A DNA stretch of 64,000 bases, from the NCBI GenBank assembly GCA_963978545.1, contig OZ021723.1, positions 46,760,069-46,824,068 of the forward strand. The letters run 5' to 3'. Made by a program: the position numbers and the translations under genes. The notes under the pieces are model-generated. The model did not search any database, was not told where the DNA came from, and worked only from the letters and a program-made list of their open reading frames with translations. Positions within the stretch are counted from its first letter, which is position 1. Each line of letters opens with the position of its first letter. Source of the stretch: Linyphia triangularis. Taxonomy: Eukaryota > Arthropoda > Arachnida > Araneae > Linyphiidae. Positions 10,701 to 25,700 of this stretch are shown one piece after another.

Positions 10701-13700
10701 TCTCCAAAGATGTAATTTTCATGTGACTTTCCTTATGCACCGAGTCTCAGTGATGTAAAAGATATATATGCCGAATTTCAAAAGGATTGAATAACATTTA
10801 AGATTGCACACATTTATGACTTTTATCACAAACTAGTGAAATTTCTAATATTAAAGTACTTTACACTAATGGGTTTCTCATGCATCGTTTCACTTAATAA
10901 GAAGTCATATACAACAATGCTGGATGAAGAAAGTCCAGTTCAAGGCTTTCTAGAAGAAAGAGTAAAAATGGTTAACTACATGCAAAATATCCTAAAAGAC
11001 GGAAGTCATCCAAAAGACTACAGTTATCACAATTCTCACTCCTGTCCCCAGGAGGTTATTCTAAAAATGTATTCAGTTTCAGACTCCCATATCCTCTGCA
11101 TTAATCAAGGTGGATTGCAAAGGCAATTTATGCACTTAAAATTGCTTTCTTCACTAAACAGTTGAATACTCCTCAGCAAAAATCAAAAGGATTGAAGCGA
11201 GTTGCGCACTTTTTCAACTTCATATATGTTCGTTTTTGGAACACACCAATTGTAATTCAATGGGCTCTAAAGAATGATTACATTTTCTGAGCACTTACCC
11301 AGATGCAGAAGTAAATAAAATGCTTTCGCAGTTGCAAAGAGACACCTTTGGTATCTGTCAGAAACAAGCATAGGATTACCATTTTTAGACGAACGTATTA
11401 CTCAGGCTAACTAGAAAAACATGACTAAAAATTTAGAAACCAAGCTTACAAAGAAAAAGGAAATGAAACGATAAGATGGTGAAAACTTAGTTTTTGAAAG
11501 AAAAGACTTTAGCCATTTTATTACTAATAAAACAAAGACGTTCTTTGAATGGTTGGGATTCACAACGGGACAGATTACCAAGGTTTGCCACTTAAAATTC
11601 AAAACCAAATTCCTGACTTTTCCAGGTTTTCCAGAATTTTTTTTTAAAATTTCCAGGTTTATTTTAAGCTGAAGTATACAAAAATTTGTTCATACAATTA
11701 CAGTTAAAATTGTAATTTTAGAGAAGGATTATAGAGAAAAAAAATGTCGGTATTTTAATGTGCATTTTTATCAAATAATCACAATTTTGGCGAAAAAAGC
11801 GGATATCTACTATTTTGCGGAACTGTAAAATGTTTGTGATTTGTGTCATCAAACACTGATGTACTTGCACACAAAGATAAATTGATTATATGGTAAAAGT
11901 AACAAACTGTGCATCTCTATTTTTACCAGGGGCAAAAACAGGAAAAATATAAAAATAAGAAAAATACAGACACAGCATTATTTTAAAAGACAAAATAACT
12001 GAATAAGAATATATTTGTGTACTAATGCATGTATAGAACAGTGGCGCAGCTAGAATTTTTTTCCAAGGGTTGTTTAAGGCAAGTTTAGCCTGATAAAGCC
12101 CTACAAAGTCCATTAAAAATAATAAAATTGTAGGGAAAAGTGAAAATTCTCAGAAAAAAGCGGATACCAGTAAAAAAGCGAAAGATTTTCACCCGTTTAT
12201 CAGTCAATATGCTTTCAGTGGGTGCTTTTTACATGTTGTTACAAGAAAATATCATATGAAATATAAAATTTTCGGAATGCACATGCGCATTCTGAAAAAA
12301 ATTAATAAACTTCTTGGAAGAAAACTTGAATCTGAAAGAAATTCTCAGACATTTCCAGAAAATATCACATTTTTTAGTTTTCCATATGACCTTTTTGAGG
12401 CATTTTCATTTTCCCTGACAATTCCAGGCATTCTCTGTTATTCAGGTGCGTGGCAACCCTGAATACTGCAGTGATTCTGTAAGAAGCCATGTGGATACTC
12501 TTAAGGTGATCAATAATACCGCAGAAAAAGGAATTGCTTTTGTTTTGCCTATCATACTACCTATTAATCTTACAGTCTAATTTCAATATTATTTTAAGTT
12601 TGTGATTTCTAGTTTTCCCATTAAAAGTAACTAATATTAAAAAATAGTATTTTTTTACTATTTTTACAAAACTGATCAAAGTGTGCCACATCTAAATATT
12701 ATCTAATCTTCTTGAAATTTGGCTTATATATCTTTTATATCACTGAGACTCGGGAAGAAAGCAAAGTCTGCAAAAATTTTACATCTTATTTTTTGCCTTA
12801 CAAAATGAAACACCCTAAAGACTAGCTATAATTTATTTGTTTTTTTACAATTTTTTTAACTAACTTGAGGATAGATGTTAATATTTATATAAATTTTAAA
12901 TATTATTAGTAACTTCTTAATCTACAATCCAAACATAGCTTAATCTTAACTAGAAATACAATGCCTCTCAGTTTGTCTCATGAAAAACTTTAAAACACTG
13001 AAAATCTGTAATAAAGAAATTTCTGTTTAATGAGTTATGAATTTCTATGAAATGGTGACGTTTATAAAATGTATTTTTTATTATTTTTATTTTTTTATTC
13101 TAGAGTTACGAGTTAATTACGTTTTGATGAACTTACCAAATGATGGTATTTATGGCCAATCTTTATAAAAAAAATATGCTGTTACCAAATAATGTTTCGA
13201 TCCTGAATGCCTACTTGTTGAAATTTAAAAATAACAAATGAGTGTATATATAAAACACGGACTTCTTTAATTCTAAATGCTGAAGGAGAAATAGTAAATG
13301 CTATGTGAAAACGTAATTTTTATTGTATTATAAAGAGTTAACTGCGCTGAGAGACAATAAAAATCCCCAGAAATGTTTTATTTGTAAAATATGTTTGTGC
13401 ATTAAGTAACTTTAATGTCACAAAAAAGAGTACAGTGCATTACAAAATGATAGGATTATTACTTATTTACTCTTGTATAAAAGAAGGATGTTTTATTATT
13501 ATTTTAATAAATGCATAAAATTAACAAAATTTACTTTATGCATCATTGTTTTGAAGTGATAGATCTACTGATAGAAAAAAAAATTAAAGTAGCAACATTC
13601 AGAAACTTTTCCATTTTCTTTCAAAAAAAGTTTACAAAACCTCTTAGGCTTGCTTTCCACAAGCTTGTTCATATAATTTGTGAAAATGTGTGCCCATTTT

Positions 13701-16700
13701 AACAATATGTAAGTCTTTAAGATCATCAATGCAGTCATACTGCTTACCTCCTGTGTAAACAGCTCTTCCCAGAATGCCTCACAAGTTTTTCGCTGGATAA
13801 GGTGGCCAATCAAAAATATGTTTACCATCATTCAAAAGCCATTCGAAAATAGAGTTTGCCACATAAATATGCAAGTTATCATGCTGAAACATAATGGACC
13901 ACCAATGTTTACGGTATTGGGTAATAAGTAATGCTCAAGTAATTTTTTATATCCTACAGCATTTAGATCTACTTATGAAGGCTATTTCAGTTTTCCGTCC
14001 CATCCGAATCCAGCCCACACCATAACTGAACTCTCATCAGCTTGCCTTTTCAAGAAAATATCTCTCTTATTGCAAAGGTCATACCAATAACATTGGCAAT
14101 CATCTGGCCCATCCAAATTAAATTCTTATCATTCACTGAAGATTACTTGATGCCAACCATACTTCCAAGTCATAATTTTCTATGCGAATTTCAAGCGCTC
14201 TTTATGTACTTCTATCCGGTTTAAAGACGCTTTTCTTTTCTTGAACTTTAACATGCTGTGTCTTCTGACAGCTCTCAATACTGCCTATAGGGATACTGAA
14301 GGGTTTTGCTGCCAGGCTAAGAAAGAAACTCTTGTATTACCTGTTTTTAGGTATTTTAAAAGCAGTCTTCTCATAGATATTTTAACTTTTGTTGAACTTC
14401 CAGAGGATTTTAGTTGACCATAAATGTTACCAAGCCATAAAAAGTTAATTTATAATGTGACCTAATTAAAAGTCTGGAAATTTCACTTTGATTTTCCACG
14501 CTGTTTAAAAGTAAAAAATTTGGTTCTCACCAATAATAACACACTTCAATTACAATCCATTTCGTTAATTAACTCCGAGTTAAAAGAAAACTCACAAACC
14601 TGCTTAAAGCCATGCAATGCACTGAACTGTCAAGGTCATCCAACGCCGAGATTTATACAAAGTTTCGGTAATTTAACTAATTAGCCCCAAAAAATAAAAA
14701 GAGGACCTATCATTTCGAAACGTTTTTAAACATACTAAAATTATAAATGAAAACTTTTACTTATTATTTATTAAATTATTTTTTAATTTTGTACATGAAT
14801 AGTAGGGGAGGGAGGGGAGACTTTAAAATGATTGAGGCGAAAACAGTTTAACTACTTTTAAATTACAGTGTCAAACATTTGAAAAACTAGTGGAACTATC
14901 AATTCATAACGAACGCACTGTAGTTTACTATGCACAAATAAAACAGCTTTTGTAAAGTTTGGTTCAGTCAGAGAAGCACAGGATTTTTTGAAGATTAATT
15001 CTGGATATCGGACACAATGTAAAAAGTTGAAAAATGTGTAATTAAGTTTTATTGCAAACTTGAAAAAGCTGCAACAAAAACTCTGAAATTTTCCGAATAA
15101 TTTATAGTGCTGAATTAAAAAATTATGTTTGGTAAGAATGATTACAAGTTTAAAAATATGTGAGAAACTCTAGCAGACAATCAATGACAATAAATACAGT
15201 CAATGTAAAAAAATATGGAAATGACTATTACAGGTTGACCACATAGTTCAGGAAAAAAAGTTCCCTGATAATTCTGATAGATTTCTAAAAAATTCCCTGA
15301 GTTTAGGGCAAACTTTTTTTAAAATTTCCCCCAATTTTCTTAGGTTTTCCAGATGTCTAGACACCCTGATCAAATAGAACATGTATGCTAAAGAGATAAT
15401 ATGTAATTTTTTAAAAAATAGTTTTGCTGGTAATGAAAATTTTAAATTATTCCATAACATTAAACTTCTAAAGGCTTACCACTACAAATCTCCATGGAAA
15501 TAGCACCAAAATATGGATGAACGTGCCTTAAACAATACAAAATTTCCCTGATTTTCATGAAATTTTAAAAAGTTCCCTGACATTTCCCCGATTCAGAAAG
15601 TTTCCTGACATTTTCCTGATTTCCAGGTTCTGTGGCCACTCTGTATTATCAGTGATGCGTTTGTTCGTTTTCAGTATATGTACAGTACATTTTTCCAAGC
15701 TTGGAAAAAAAAAGTTTGAGTATAGCTCGTTTTTAGCCATTGTGACCAGAGTGCATCACAGCCTTACTTTGACAACACTCTGTGCTGCTCTAATGAAACT
15801 TCATTTTACAAAAGTTGTTTCACATGTGTGAAAAAACCATGATTGCCTGTACTGTTACTGCATGCAACCACATATAAAATAAAACAATTCTAGAAATTAT
15901 TTTATCATATCTCTTCCATAATCTCTCTATATATAAGGCAAAGCCCTCACTCACTGACTCACTCATCACTAATTCTCCCACTTCCCACATAGTCACAACT
16001 CTGAAAATCGGCACAAATATCAACAATGGTAAAAATAGAAAAAGTAAACTATTCCGATCTCGATTAACCCACTTTAAGGGGTCGAAAAGGGGTTAAACGT
16101 TCCAAACGGGGGACATTCGAAAATCCTACTTCCCACATAGTCACAACTCTGAAAATCGGCACAAATATCAACAATGGTAAAAATAGAAAAAGTAAACTAT
16201 TCCGATCTCGATTAACACACTTTAAGAGGTCGAAAAGGGGTTAATTGTTCCAAACGGGGGACATTCGAAAATCCTACTTCCCACATAGTCACAACTCTGA
16301 AAATCGGCACAAATATCAACAATGGTAAAAATAGAAAAAGTAAACTATTCCGATCTCGATTAACCCACTTTAAGGGGTCGAAAAGGGGTTAAACGTTCCA
16401 AACGGGGGACATTCGAAAATCCTACTTCCCACATAGTCACAACTCTGAAAATCGGCACAAATATCAACAATGGTAAAAATAGAAAAAGTAAACTATCCCG
16501 ATCTCGATTAACCCACTTTAAGGTGTCGAAAAGGGGTTAAACGTTCCAAACGGGGGACATTCGAAAATCCTACTTCCCACATAGTCACAACTCTGAAAAT
16601 TGGCACAAATATCAACAATGGTAAACATAGAAAAAGTAAGCTATTCAGATCTCGATTAACCCACTTTAAGAGGTCAAAAAGGGGTTAAACGTTCCAAACG

Positions 16701-19700
16701 AGCGATATATTCGAATGTCCTACTTCTCATATTTTCACAATTCTGAAAACTGGTGTGAATATCAATAAAGACAAACGCAGAAAAAGTAAACTATTCCGAT
16801 CTCCGGTGGATCAAGGGGTGGAAAAGATGTTAAACGTTCCAAACGAGGAATATTCGAATGTACCACTTCCCATATGGTCACAACTCGGAAATTTGGTACA
16901 AATGTCAAAAAAGATTAAACATAGAAAAAGTAAGCTATTCTGTTCTCGATTAACCAACTTTAAGGGGTCGAAAAGGAGTTAAATGTTCCGAACGAGGGAT
17001 ATCCGAATGTTCCTCTTCCAATGTAGTCATTTTTCTGATATTTTTTTGCAAATGTTAAAAAAATAAGTCATTCCAATATCGATTAACGAATTTTTAAGGG
17101 ACGAAAAGACGACGCAACATTGAAACTATACGAGGATTAACTTAATGTCTAATTAACTTAATTCCAATACAGCTACTACTTTGAAATTTAGAACTAAGAG
17201 CAAACATAAACACAATAAACTATTCCAGTTTACTATTCACAATTATAAATTTCGTTTAAAATGTCAACAAAGGAAAGTTCCTATTTTGATAAATCAATTT
17301 GTCGGGATTGAAATGGGAGCAAACGTCTGAAGTGTAGAATACATGAATGTCTTTTGATCGCTAAAATGCTAATGGTAAAATTTCGTAGCGCAGCACGGGT
17401 ATTCAGCTAGTGTACTTATATATTTCATAATAGTTCAAAGGCGTATCACTTTTTTAAGAACTTAAAAATCCTTGTTTAAGAAAAAAAAGTAAAGAATTAT
17501 TTAATACATAAATGCAGTGCATTTTACACAAATTTAGGCAATTTTATACCTGACAATTTAATTTTGAATTTGGGGAAGTTATGACTTATGACTTGTGAAT
17601 GGGGGTGACTCAATCGAGTACCAGCACCGCGACTTAAGTCTATTGTACTGAAACCCCCTAATGATCTAAAGAAGACCGGTTGCTGAAATAAATTTCAGTA
17701 TAGACCTGATTGGAACATTTGATAATTCCCAGGGGTCGATACAATGGTATCCTAGATGTTCAAATCTTTGGGCAGAGTAGTAGTCACAATTGCATAGCAC
17801 ATGTGTGGAGCTCTCCTCTGTCATACGACAGCCTCTGCATAGTGGGTCATCTATAACACCTATCAGATTAAGATGTCTATTTAAGGTGCAGTGTCCAGTT
17901 AAAAGGCCTACAGCAACCTTGATCTCTTTTCTGCTCAATTTTACTAGCTCCCTCGATCTATTCCAGGGTGACTGTTGATTGAGCTCTTTGGCTTGTCTTT
18001 GGTCTTTAGATTCAAGCCAAGCTTGATAGGATTCAGTCAATAAAAAGCTTTTGATAGTTTTCCTGACCGCATTATGGGGCAGACCCAAAACAGGTTCTGG
18101 ACCAATAAAGGATATTTTAGATCCTTGTTTGGCTAATTGGTCTGCCATTTCATTTCCTTCAATGTCACAGTGACCAGGAACCCAGAGAAGAGAAACCTTG
18201 TTACCCTCAGCTAGGTTTACAAGTGCATTGTGGCATTCCCACACTGCTTTAGAGGTAAAGCAGTGACTCTTTAAAGCCATTAGTGTAGCCTGGCTGTCAG
18301 AGAAAATCTTTATGACCTTCTTAACAACTCCTCTATCTAGGCAATTGTAGGCACATGCCATAATTGCAAGAACCTCAGCCTGAAATACAGTAGCCAACTT
18401 GCCCAGAGAGAAAGAAAGCTTTATTTTTCTGTTAGGACAGAAGACACCTGAGCCAGTGCCATAAGATGTCTTTGAACCATCTGTATACCAAATTTCATCT
18501 CCTCTCCTAGTCAGATTGGAGGGAAATCTCCAGTTTTCTCTGGACGGGAAGATGATATTGTATTTGGCTTTAAAGCAATATTGCTTTAACATCCAGTCAG
18601 AACTCATAGTTAAACATGGATGTTCTTTTACCTGTGTCTGAATATTTTTAAACAAAGGTAATTCATAGGATGTTTTCCATAAACCCATGAGTTTTAGCCG
18701 TCGTGAACACAAAACAGCCTCTAATTCCACTTGTTTGTGTAGTGGTAGAAAATCTAGGAGAATTTCTAGACTCTGTGAGGGAGTAGTTCTCATTGCATTT
18801 GTAATTGAAATGGTTGCCATTCTTTGTAAACTAGTGAGTTCTTTTTTCACAGTTTCATTATGGGTTCTATTTCCCCAGGCAATGGCCCCATAAGATATCA
18901 TTGGAGTAATCACTCCAGTATATATCCAGAGCACCATTTTTGGTGACAAGCCCCAGTTGTTTCCAATAGCACGTCTGCAGGCCCAAAACACTCGTTTGGC
19001 TCTGTTGGTGCAGTATTGGAGATGAGGCTTCCATGTCAAGGTTTTATCAAAGATAACCCCTAAATACTTAACCTCTTCTGAATATGCAAGTGGTTTCCCA
19101 AAGAATTTTATGGTTTGCATATCGAGTATTCTTTTCCTAGTGAACACTGTTAGGTTGGTCTTGTTGGGGTTAACCGACAAACCTACCTCTTTGCACCATT
19201 TTTCTACCTTTTTTAGAGCAGTGCTCATGAGGTCAGTTACAGTATTCTGGAATTTACCTCTTACGACCAGTGTTATGTCATCAGCATAGCCTAGACAATG
19301 CAAGCCCAAAAAAATTAATTCTGTTTAAGAGTTCGTCAACCACCAGACTCCATAGTAGTGGTGACAACACTCCTCCTTGTGGACATCCTTTACAATTCTC
19401 CACAGTGAGCGAGTCTCCCAGAAGGGAGGCTTGAGCCAATCTGGTTTCAAGCATATTTTTAATCCAGGTACATACGCTTGAATTAACATTTCTTTTGAGA
19501 AGGGCATTGTTGATTACATTCGTTGGGACTCTATCAAAAGCCCCCTCAATATCCAGAAAGGTCGCCATGGCTATTTCCTTTCCATTGACTGCCCTATCTA
19601 GTACCGTAATAAGGTCGTATAGGGCAGTCTCTGTAGATTTCCCAGGTTGATATGCATGTTGAAATCTCGATAAGGGTTTAGCTTTTAAAACCTCATCTCT

Positions 19701-22700
19701 GATATACCTGTCAATCAATTTCTCCAGAGTCTTAAGGAGGAAAGAAGTCAGGCTAATAGGTCTGAAGGCTTTGGCTTCATTGTAGCATGACTTTCCTGGT
19801 TTGGGTATAAAGATAACTCTACAGGTTCTCCATGCATGTGGTATATAGCCATATACTATACATGATCTAAAGATTCTGCATAGGTGTGGCATAATAATAT
19901 CTTTGCCATGTTGGAGTTGAGCTGGTATAATATCGTCAGCCCCAGGTTGGGGAAGTTGGTTGGTTGTATTCAGATTATCTGGCGCCGTCAGCAACACGAA
20001 GGCTATAATGCGCCGAAACATTCGTCATTAGACAAGCCAACATGCATTTACAAACACCCATGCCAACACGGGACTCGAACCCGCAACCTCGCGGTCTAGA
20101 AGCAAACACGCTAACCACTATACCGTTTGGTCGGCGAATTTGGGGAAGAATTTTAGTTTCTGTGGTTGCCAAATCATCAGCTTGATTTTAAACCTTCTGA
20201 TTACTTTTTTTACAAGTATTTGTACTGTTGACCATGAGATTATGTATGATTAAATCTAAACTTCCATCTTTTGGAAAAACCTATTTTGTGTCTGATTTGT
20301 AAAGAAATGCAGTGAAAGTTATTCAAAACAATTTTGCCTCTCACAAAGGTGGGCCTCTATAGTTAGCAATATTTCTTAGCAGGCATTTTATATTGCATGC
20401 AGTATATATTCAATACTATTAAAATATTAGAGATTATCTAATCACAATTATAACACATAAATTGTAATTTTTTTTATTAATTCTTTTTAATTGAGGATAA
20501 AGTTTAAACTTTCTAAAAACCACTATGAAAGATCATGAGATGCCTTTGAATACTTATACTGATATGAAACATTATTAGTAAATTAATACCTGTATCAAAC
20601 ACTGCAACATTTTGCTAAGAGTAGAAGTAGTCAAAAAAAAATTATTCTCTGGTTTAGGAATAGTTTGTATGATCATAGCTAGGCAAGAAGCTGATGATAC
20701 TTGTAACAGCTTTACTTCTCTAAAAATAAATAATAAGTCATCTTAAAAGAAAATATAACCCAGCAAAAAAATGCAATTATTTAAAGAAATGAAATTTAAT
20801 TATTACTCCTACATTAAAACTCGTGTAAATTTGTTACCATAAGAGGTTTGAATTATTTATAACTTTCAAAGATCATAATATTTCAGAATTGTAATAATCT
20901 TAAATAAAAATTGCAACATGAGAACAAAATTTTATGAAGGTTGAAAGCTCAGAACAAGTTTGATTAAACATACTATAAACATTAACAGTACGTGTTTGTG
21001 CAGACAACTAATTTTTCTAAAAATTCTATGAAATTGTTATTTTTATATAATTCAAATTGTTCATTTTAATTCTGTCTACTCCTAAACTGAATTTATAATA
21101 TTTACATTATCACTAGCATACATTTATTACAATTTATGCCTATTAAATCTTTAACGATGTATTGCAATTCAAAATGATAAGATTTATTTTTCATGAGTGA
21201 AAAATTGAAAATCTAAGAGAATGTTTTCAAACTGAATTTCAAAAATAACTGGAGATGTGTGTCTCTACTCTAAGTTCAAAATTATTATTCACACTGTGGA
21301 ACACTTGATCATAAGTCAACAACTATTTAAATGTTACTAACTCTGATAAAAGATTTGTAGATTGACAGCACATTTCAATAACAGCTCGTAAACAACTGAA
21401 AACATAATTCACATGACTGATTGGAAATACTAAACCATGATCCTGAATTAATGATGTCAAGGCAAGTAAGGATTCCTATGAAAGATAAATTATAAAATTA
21501 AGATAACATGAAATAATAAATTTAATTATATATTTTAGCATCTGATTTTGTTACTTTACAAAATAAATAAATCCGGTATGTTCATTTTAAAGGCATAAAT
21601 AAATGAGCAAACAAAATTCTTTCAGATCCTGTACTCATTGTAAGGTACGTTAAATGCCTTTTTTTCTTAAATTGCACCAATAAGAGCAATTTAGATGATT
21701 TGTACAAGTCAATGAACAGGATATATAATATTTGCCAAAAAACAATTTAGATTTCAATATGTTAGCTAATCAAAAAAAATATTAATTACTTTTACATTTA
21801 ATTTATATTTTAACATAATAAAATGCAAAGTTACAGTTGCCCATACAAAAGTAACGATTCAAAGCTAAGTAAAAACATGAAGCATTTAGCCAGAAAGAGT
21901 AGCGATATATATATATTTTGCCCCACAATGTCTTTATGGGTTCACCGGATTGGTAAACGAAGACCCCCATAATGAAAATGTATAGCTTTATTTGCTTGGC
22001 ACTTAATTTTTTTTCATTTCATTAAATAGCTCATGTTAATACAAACATTTTTCAAAATAGTAGCAATGCATTTTCAACAGAACAAATGACTTTCCTTTTC
22101 AAGTAAGGTTTAGTCACTAATTGTTCATGGAAACTGTTCTCATAATAGTAACTGCAATAAATTTTTTATCCCTTTTGGCTCCCTTTGCAGTGAAATGTTC
22201 CATTGTTCAGATTATAGTGTTTAGTGATATTGCATGGCGATATAGTCATAGAATATAGTGATGATAGATGATTTAAAAATTTAATTTGACTAAAACATAA
22301 GAACAAGCATTTACTCATATATATGAAGAAAAAAAAAGATGTTCATTTTATTTTTTAAGCCGAAATACTTTGCCCAAAAATTTTGACGAACAAAATTTAT
22401 TCTCTGAAAATTATAGGATTGAATCTGTTTTATACTGCTGTAGTTAAACTTCCTTTCTTATAGAAAACATAAAATATATACAATTTTTTTTGTTCTTGCC
22501 AGGAAATAAGAGTGCAAAAGGTCACATATAAATAATGAAAAATATGGAGAGAAAACTATTCATACAAAAAGTTATGGTGAGCAAACTATTCACACCAAAT
22601 GTTACTTCCAGCAAAAAAATTATGCGTTTTCATTAAAGTAGACTTTAACCTAGGAACCCTGTGAACTGAAACAGGCTTTGTGTAAAAAATATATGACAAC

Positions 22701-25700
22701 TTTTTCTGGATTTTAGATATTACTATTTTAAGCAAAAGAGATGTCCTTAAAATCTTCCATGCAAAGTTTAAAAAAATTTATTTCAAATTGCAGGTGGTTG
22801 AATTAGCGTTATAAGAAATAATTTCAAATGTATAAATATTTTCTCCATGATATATATAACAGTCTTAATATACTATTAAATAATCATTTGCCTTTTAAAG
22901 TGGACTTTATTATTTGTATTTGTTTTAAGAAATAAGTGTGCATATTAAAAATTATACATATAAAATACTAGTATTGTTACACTTTCCCTTTAGTTATTTT
23001 GAATAAATAGTCACATCTAACAAAGTATATAGTATACAAAAGAATTTTAAGAAAAATCTCTTACATTTTTTAATTTCAAATCCCCTAATTCAATTTGCAA
23101 ACAAAATGTGTTACATAAATAGTCACATTTGTCAGGTAGAAATTGTGAGATATCAGCAACCATACTTCCTAAAACAGAACTGTAAATAATTTTTATAAAA
23201 TAAATGATATTTTAAAAGAAAAGGTAAAAATTCATAAACAAAAAAATACAGGTTTGATTTAACAGAGAATATATGTTATCTGAAACAAGGTTGATGTTGT
23301 GCATGCAAAGTTTTCTACTTATAGAAATTTAACACATCCTAATAAAATTAAAAAGTAAATAACAAAATTCCTTCAATATTTAATGTTAGGTTATTAAAAG
23401 TTTACGAAATTTTCTTTCTTTTTTAAGTTAGAAATTTTTTTCCTCAATAAATTAATTAAAAGAAAAATGGCTGTCTTCTAGGTTCAAAAGTTATTTTTGT
23501 CAAAGTAGACTTTCATGCAATAAAAAAATTAACTGAAAAACAAAATATATATGCGATTCAAATTATTTTAAAATAACAATTTTTATAAGTGAATTGTTCT
23601 ACATTGAATGAAATAACAAACATTAAATAAAAACCTACGTCATCTGAGTCTGCAATGATTCACAATCTTCTGAATTAGTAAATACAATTGAAATGTCAAC
23701 CAACACTAGTTCAGATGCCTCCTAATAATGAATGAAACACGAAAAAATACAATAAATATATAATAAAAAATGCATAAAAACATAATAAAACAAATTGCAT
23801 AAATAACAGTTGATAAAAAAGCTATATTTTTCTTGATTGTACCTCAGGAAGGACTTTATTCTTAGATTGAAAATAGTTTTGAATGCTCATTGAACTGACA
23901 CCATCTTCTAACTTGTCAACTATGTCATTCAACTCTATAAAATAAAAATATAAAAACTAAATATTTTTTTAGATTTTATATAATTTTAAAAACATTTTAG
24001 GCACACATTAATTTAACTAACAAATTTCATAAAAGTTTTCTTTTTTATTTATTATTTCCAAAGATTAACTTAAGAGAGAAATATATTGCCCTATTAGGGT
24101 TATAAACGTCTTTTGTAAACAATTTTGCTGGATTTTTCTATCTATTAAATATGTTAAACAAAAACATTCTATTGCTTTTTACATGAAATAAAACTTGTCT
24201 AATGGCTTCGCTAATACTCTGGCAGCATTTCTTTTATTTTCATCTACAAAAACTAACTTTATTTCTTAACAAAAAAACTAACTTATACAAATAACTCTTA
24301 ATTAACTTTATTTCTTAATGGATCAAAAGTAGGAATACATAAAACACTGACATGCATTTAATTTGCAATGCATAAAATAAATACAACAAAAATTATACTT
24401 TTATGTCTGTGTAATACAGGATAATTTGCACACTATATATGAAACCTTTAAGATATTAAAGATGAATTTAAAATAATACAGTACCATATAGCAAATGCCT
24501 ACAAAACTCACGTAAAGAACTGTAAAGTTTAAAATATATATATGGGCATTTACTTGCTGTAAGTACGATACATTTGGGCTCTTTTTTCTACTCGTAAACA
24601 AATTAGAATTCTAAAATTATTATGAATCTATCAATGGAGAAGTTGTTTATTTTTTAAAAATGGTAAAAAGCAATAAATTTTAATAAAGAAAGCAAAGCGG
24701 ATTCCGAATATGTAAGTTATATCACAGTTAAAAATTTATTTAATTAAATATTGAGAGAAGAAAAATCATAAAAACAGTGGAATCGTAACGTAACCGCAAA
24801 ACGTTCCATCATTGGCTGGTTAGATTTGACGTGATAATCCAATGGAAAATTTTCTCTTTCATTTATTTACCTACGACGACCTACGAATTTCATAGGAGTT
24901 GATATTCATGGTATAAAATCTTAAAGGTATGTACCCATTTTACAGTTTTTCATTTATCTTTAACTTGATTGAATATGACTTATTTTTATTGTAAGTTTTT
25001 ATTTTCAATTATCATTCCATCCAGTTAAACTGCAGAACATTGCAGTCGCCAATTTTTTTACAATATTTTTGGAGCTCAAAATTTTAAATACTTTACGAAC
25101 TATTCAAAACGAAACACACATTTACCAAAAAACTGTATATTCGATTAAAATTCACGTTATAGAATCTTCATTTTATTCTTGTACAAGTCATTCTTATACA
25201 CGTTAATTTGATTCTTGTACAAGTCATTCTTATACAAGTTAATTTGATTCTTGTGCAAGAACCAAATGACTTTTTCCTTGTTCATAAATTTTTTGGTGCT
25301 ATTACGAAAATGTTAAGTCCGTTTTTCTACATCTCTTCACTCCTAAGAAAGTTATAAAAACACTAGTTTTCCATAGTACAGTTGTATCCAGTAGTATTTT
25401 TAAAATCAAATTTTCAAATTGATGGAATCAAATAATAGAAATTCCCACATTTTTTACAAATAAGTAAAATGTCTGTAACTTGGCTTGCTATGTAAACAAC
25501 TGCAATGAAAATCCAACAGAGTAAAAAAAAAAAGTTTGCCATTATTTTCAATTTAGCATTTTTTTTTCAGTTCAAATAAATTTATAATCCACTAGAAATT
25601 TTACTTTCCCATTTTCAAGAACACTTGCTACCTCTTTGAACAACTTGTACACCTATCTTTCACAAAGTTGGCAAAATTTATTACCAAAGAAAATAAAATG

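Larger units (their letters stand above)
17579..20135 (-). mobile_element. Chimeric retroposon: SINE head fused to 5'-truncated LINE
   Basis: On the minus strand, a complete tRNA-like SINE (20135-19963) runs directly into the interior of a LINE reverse transcriptase and on to a LINE 3' end with a short TCATAAG-type repeat tail (17579-17600). The whole unit is flanked by an exact 13-bp direct repeat, GAATTTGGGGAAG, at 17566-17578 and 20136-20148. One flank abuts the SINE 5' end and the other abuts the LINE tail, so both parts were integrated together. The layout (SINE 5' to 3', then LINE 3' part) is what a template switch during target-primed reverse transcription would give. Confidence 0.85.

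Noticed and set aside
20040..20135. Functional tRNA gene on the minus strand
   Set aside because: A and B boxes are present but the cloverleaf is incomplete, and the same sequence is repeated as part of a SINE.
21900..21990. Segment with CCCCACAATG, CACCGGATTGG and AAGACCCCCATAATG as a possible RNA gene
   Set aside because: No stable fold, promoter boxes or repeat partner could be shown.
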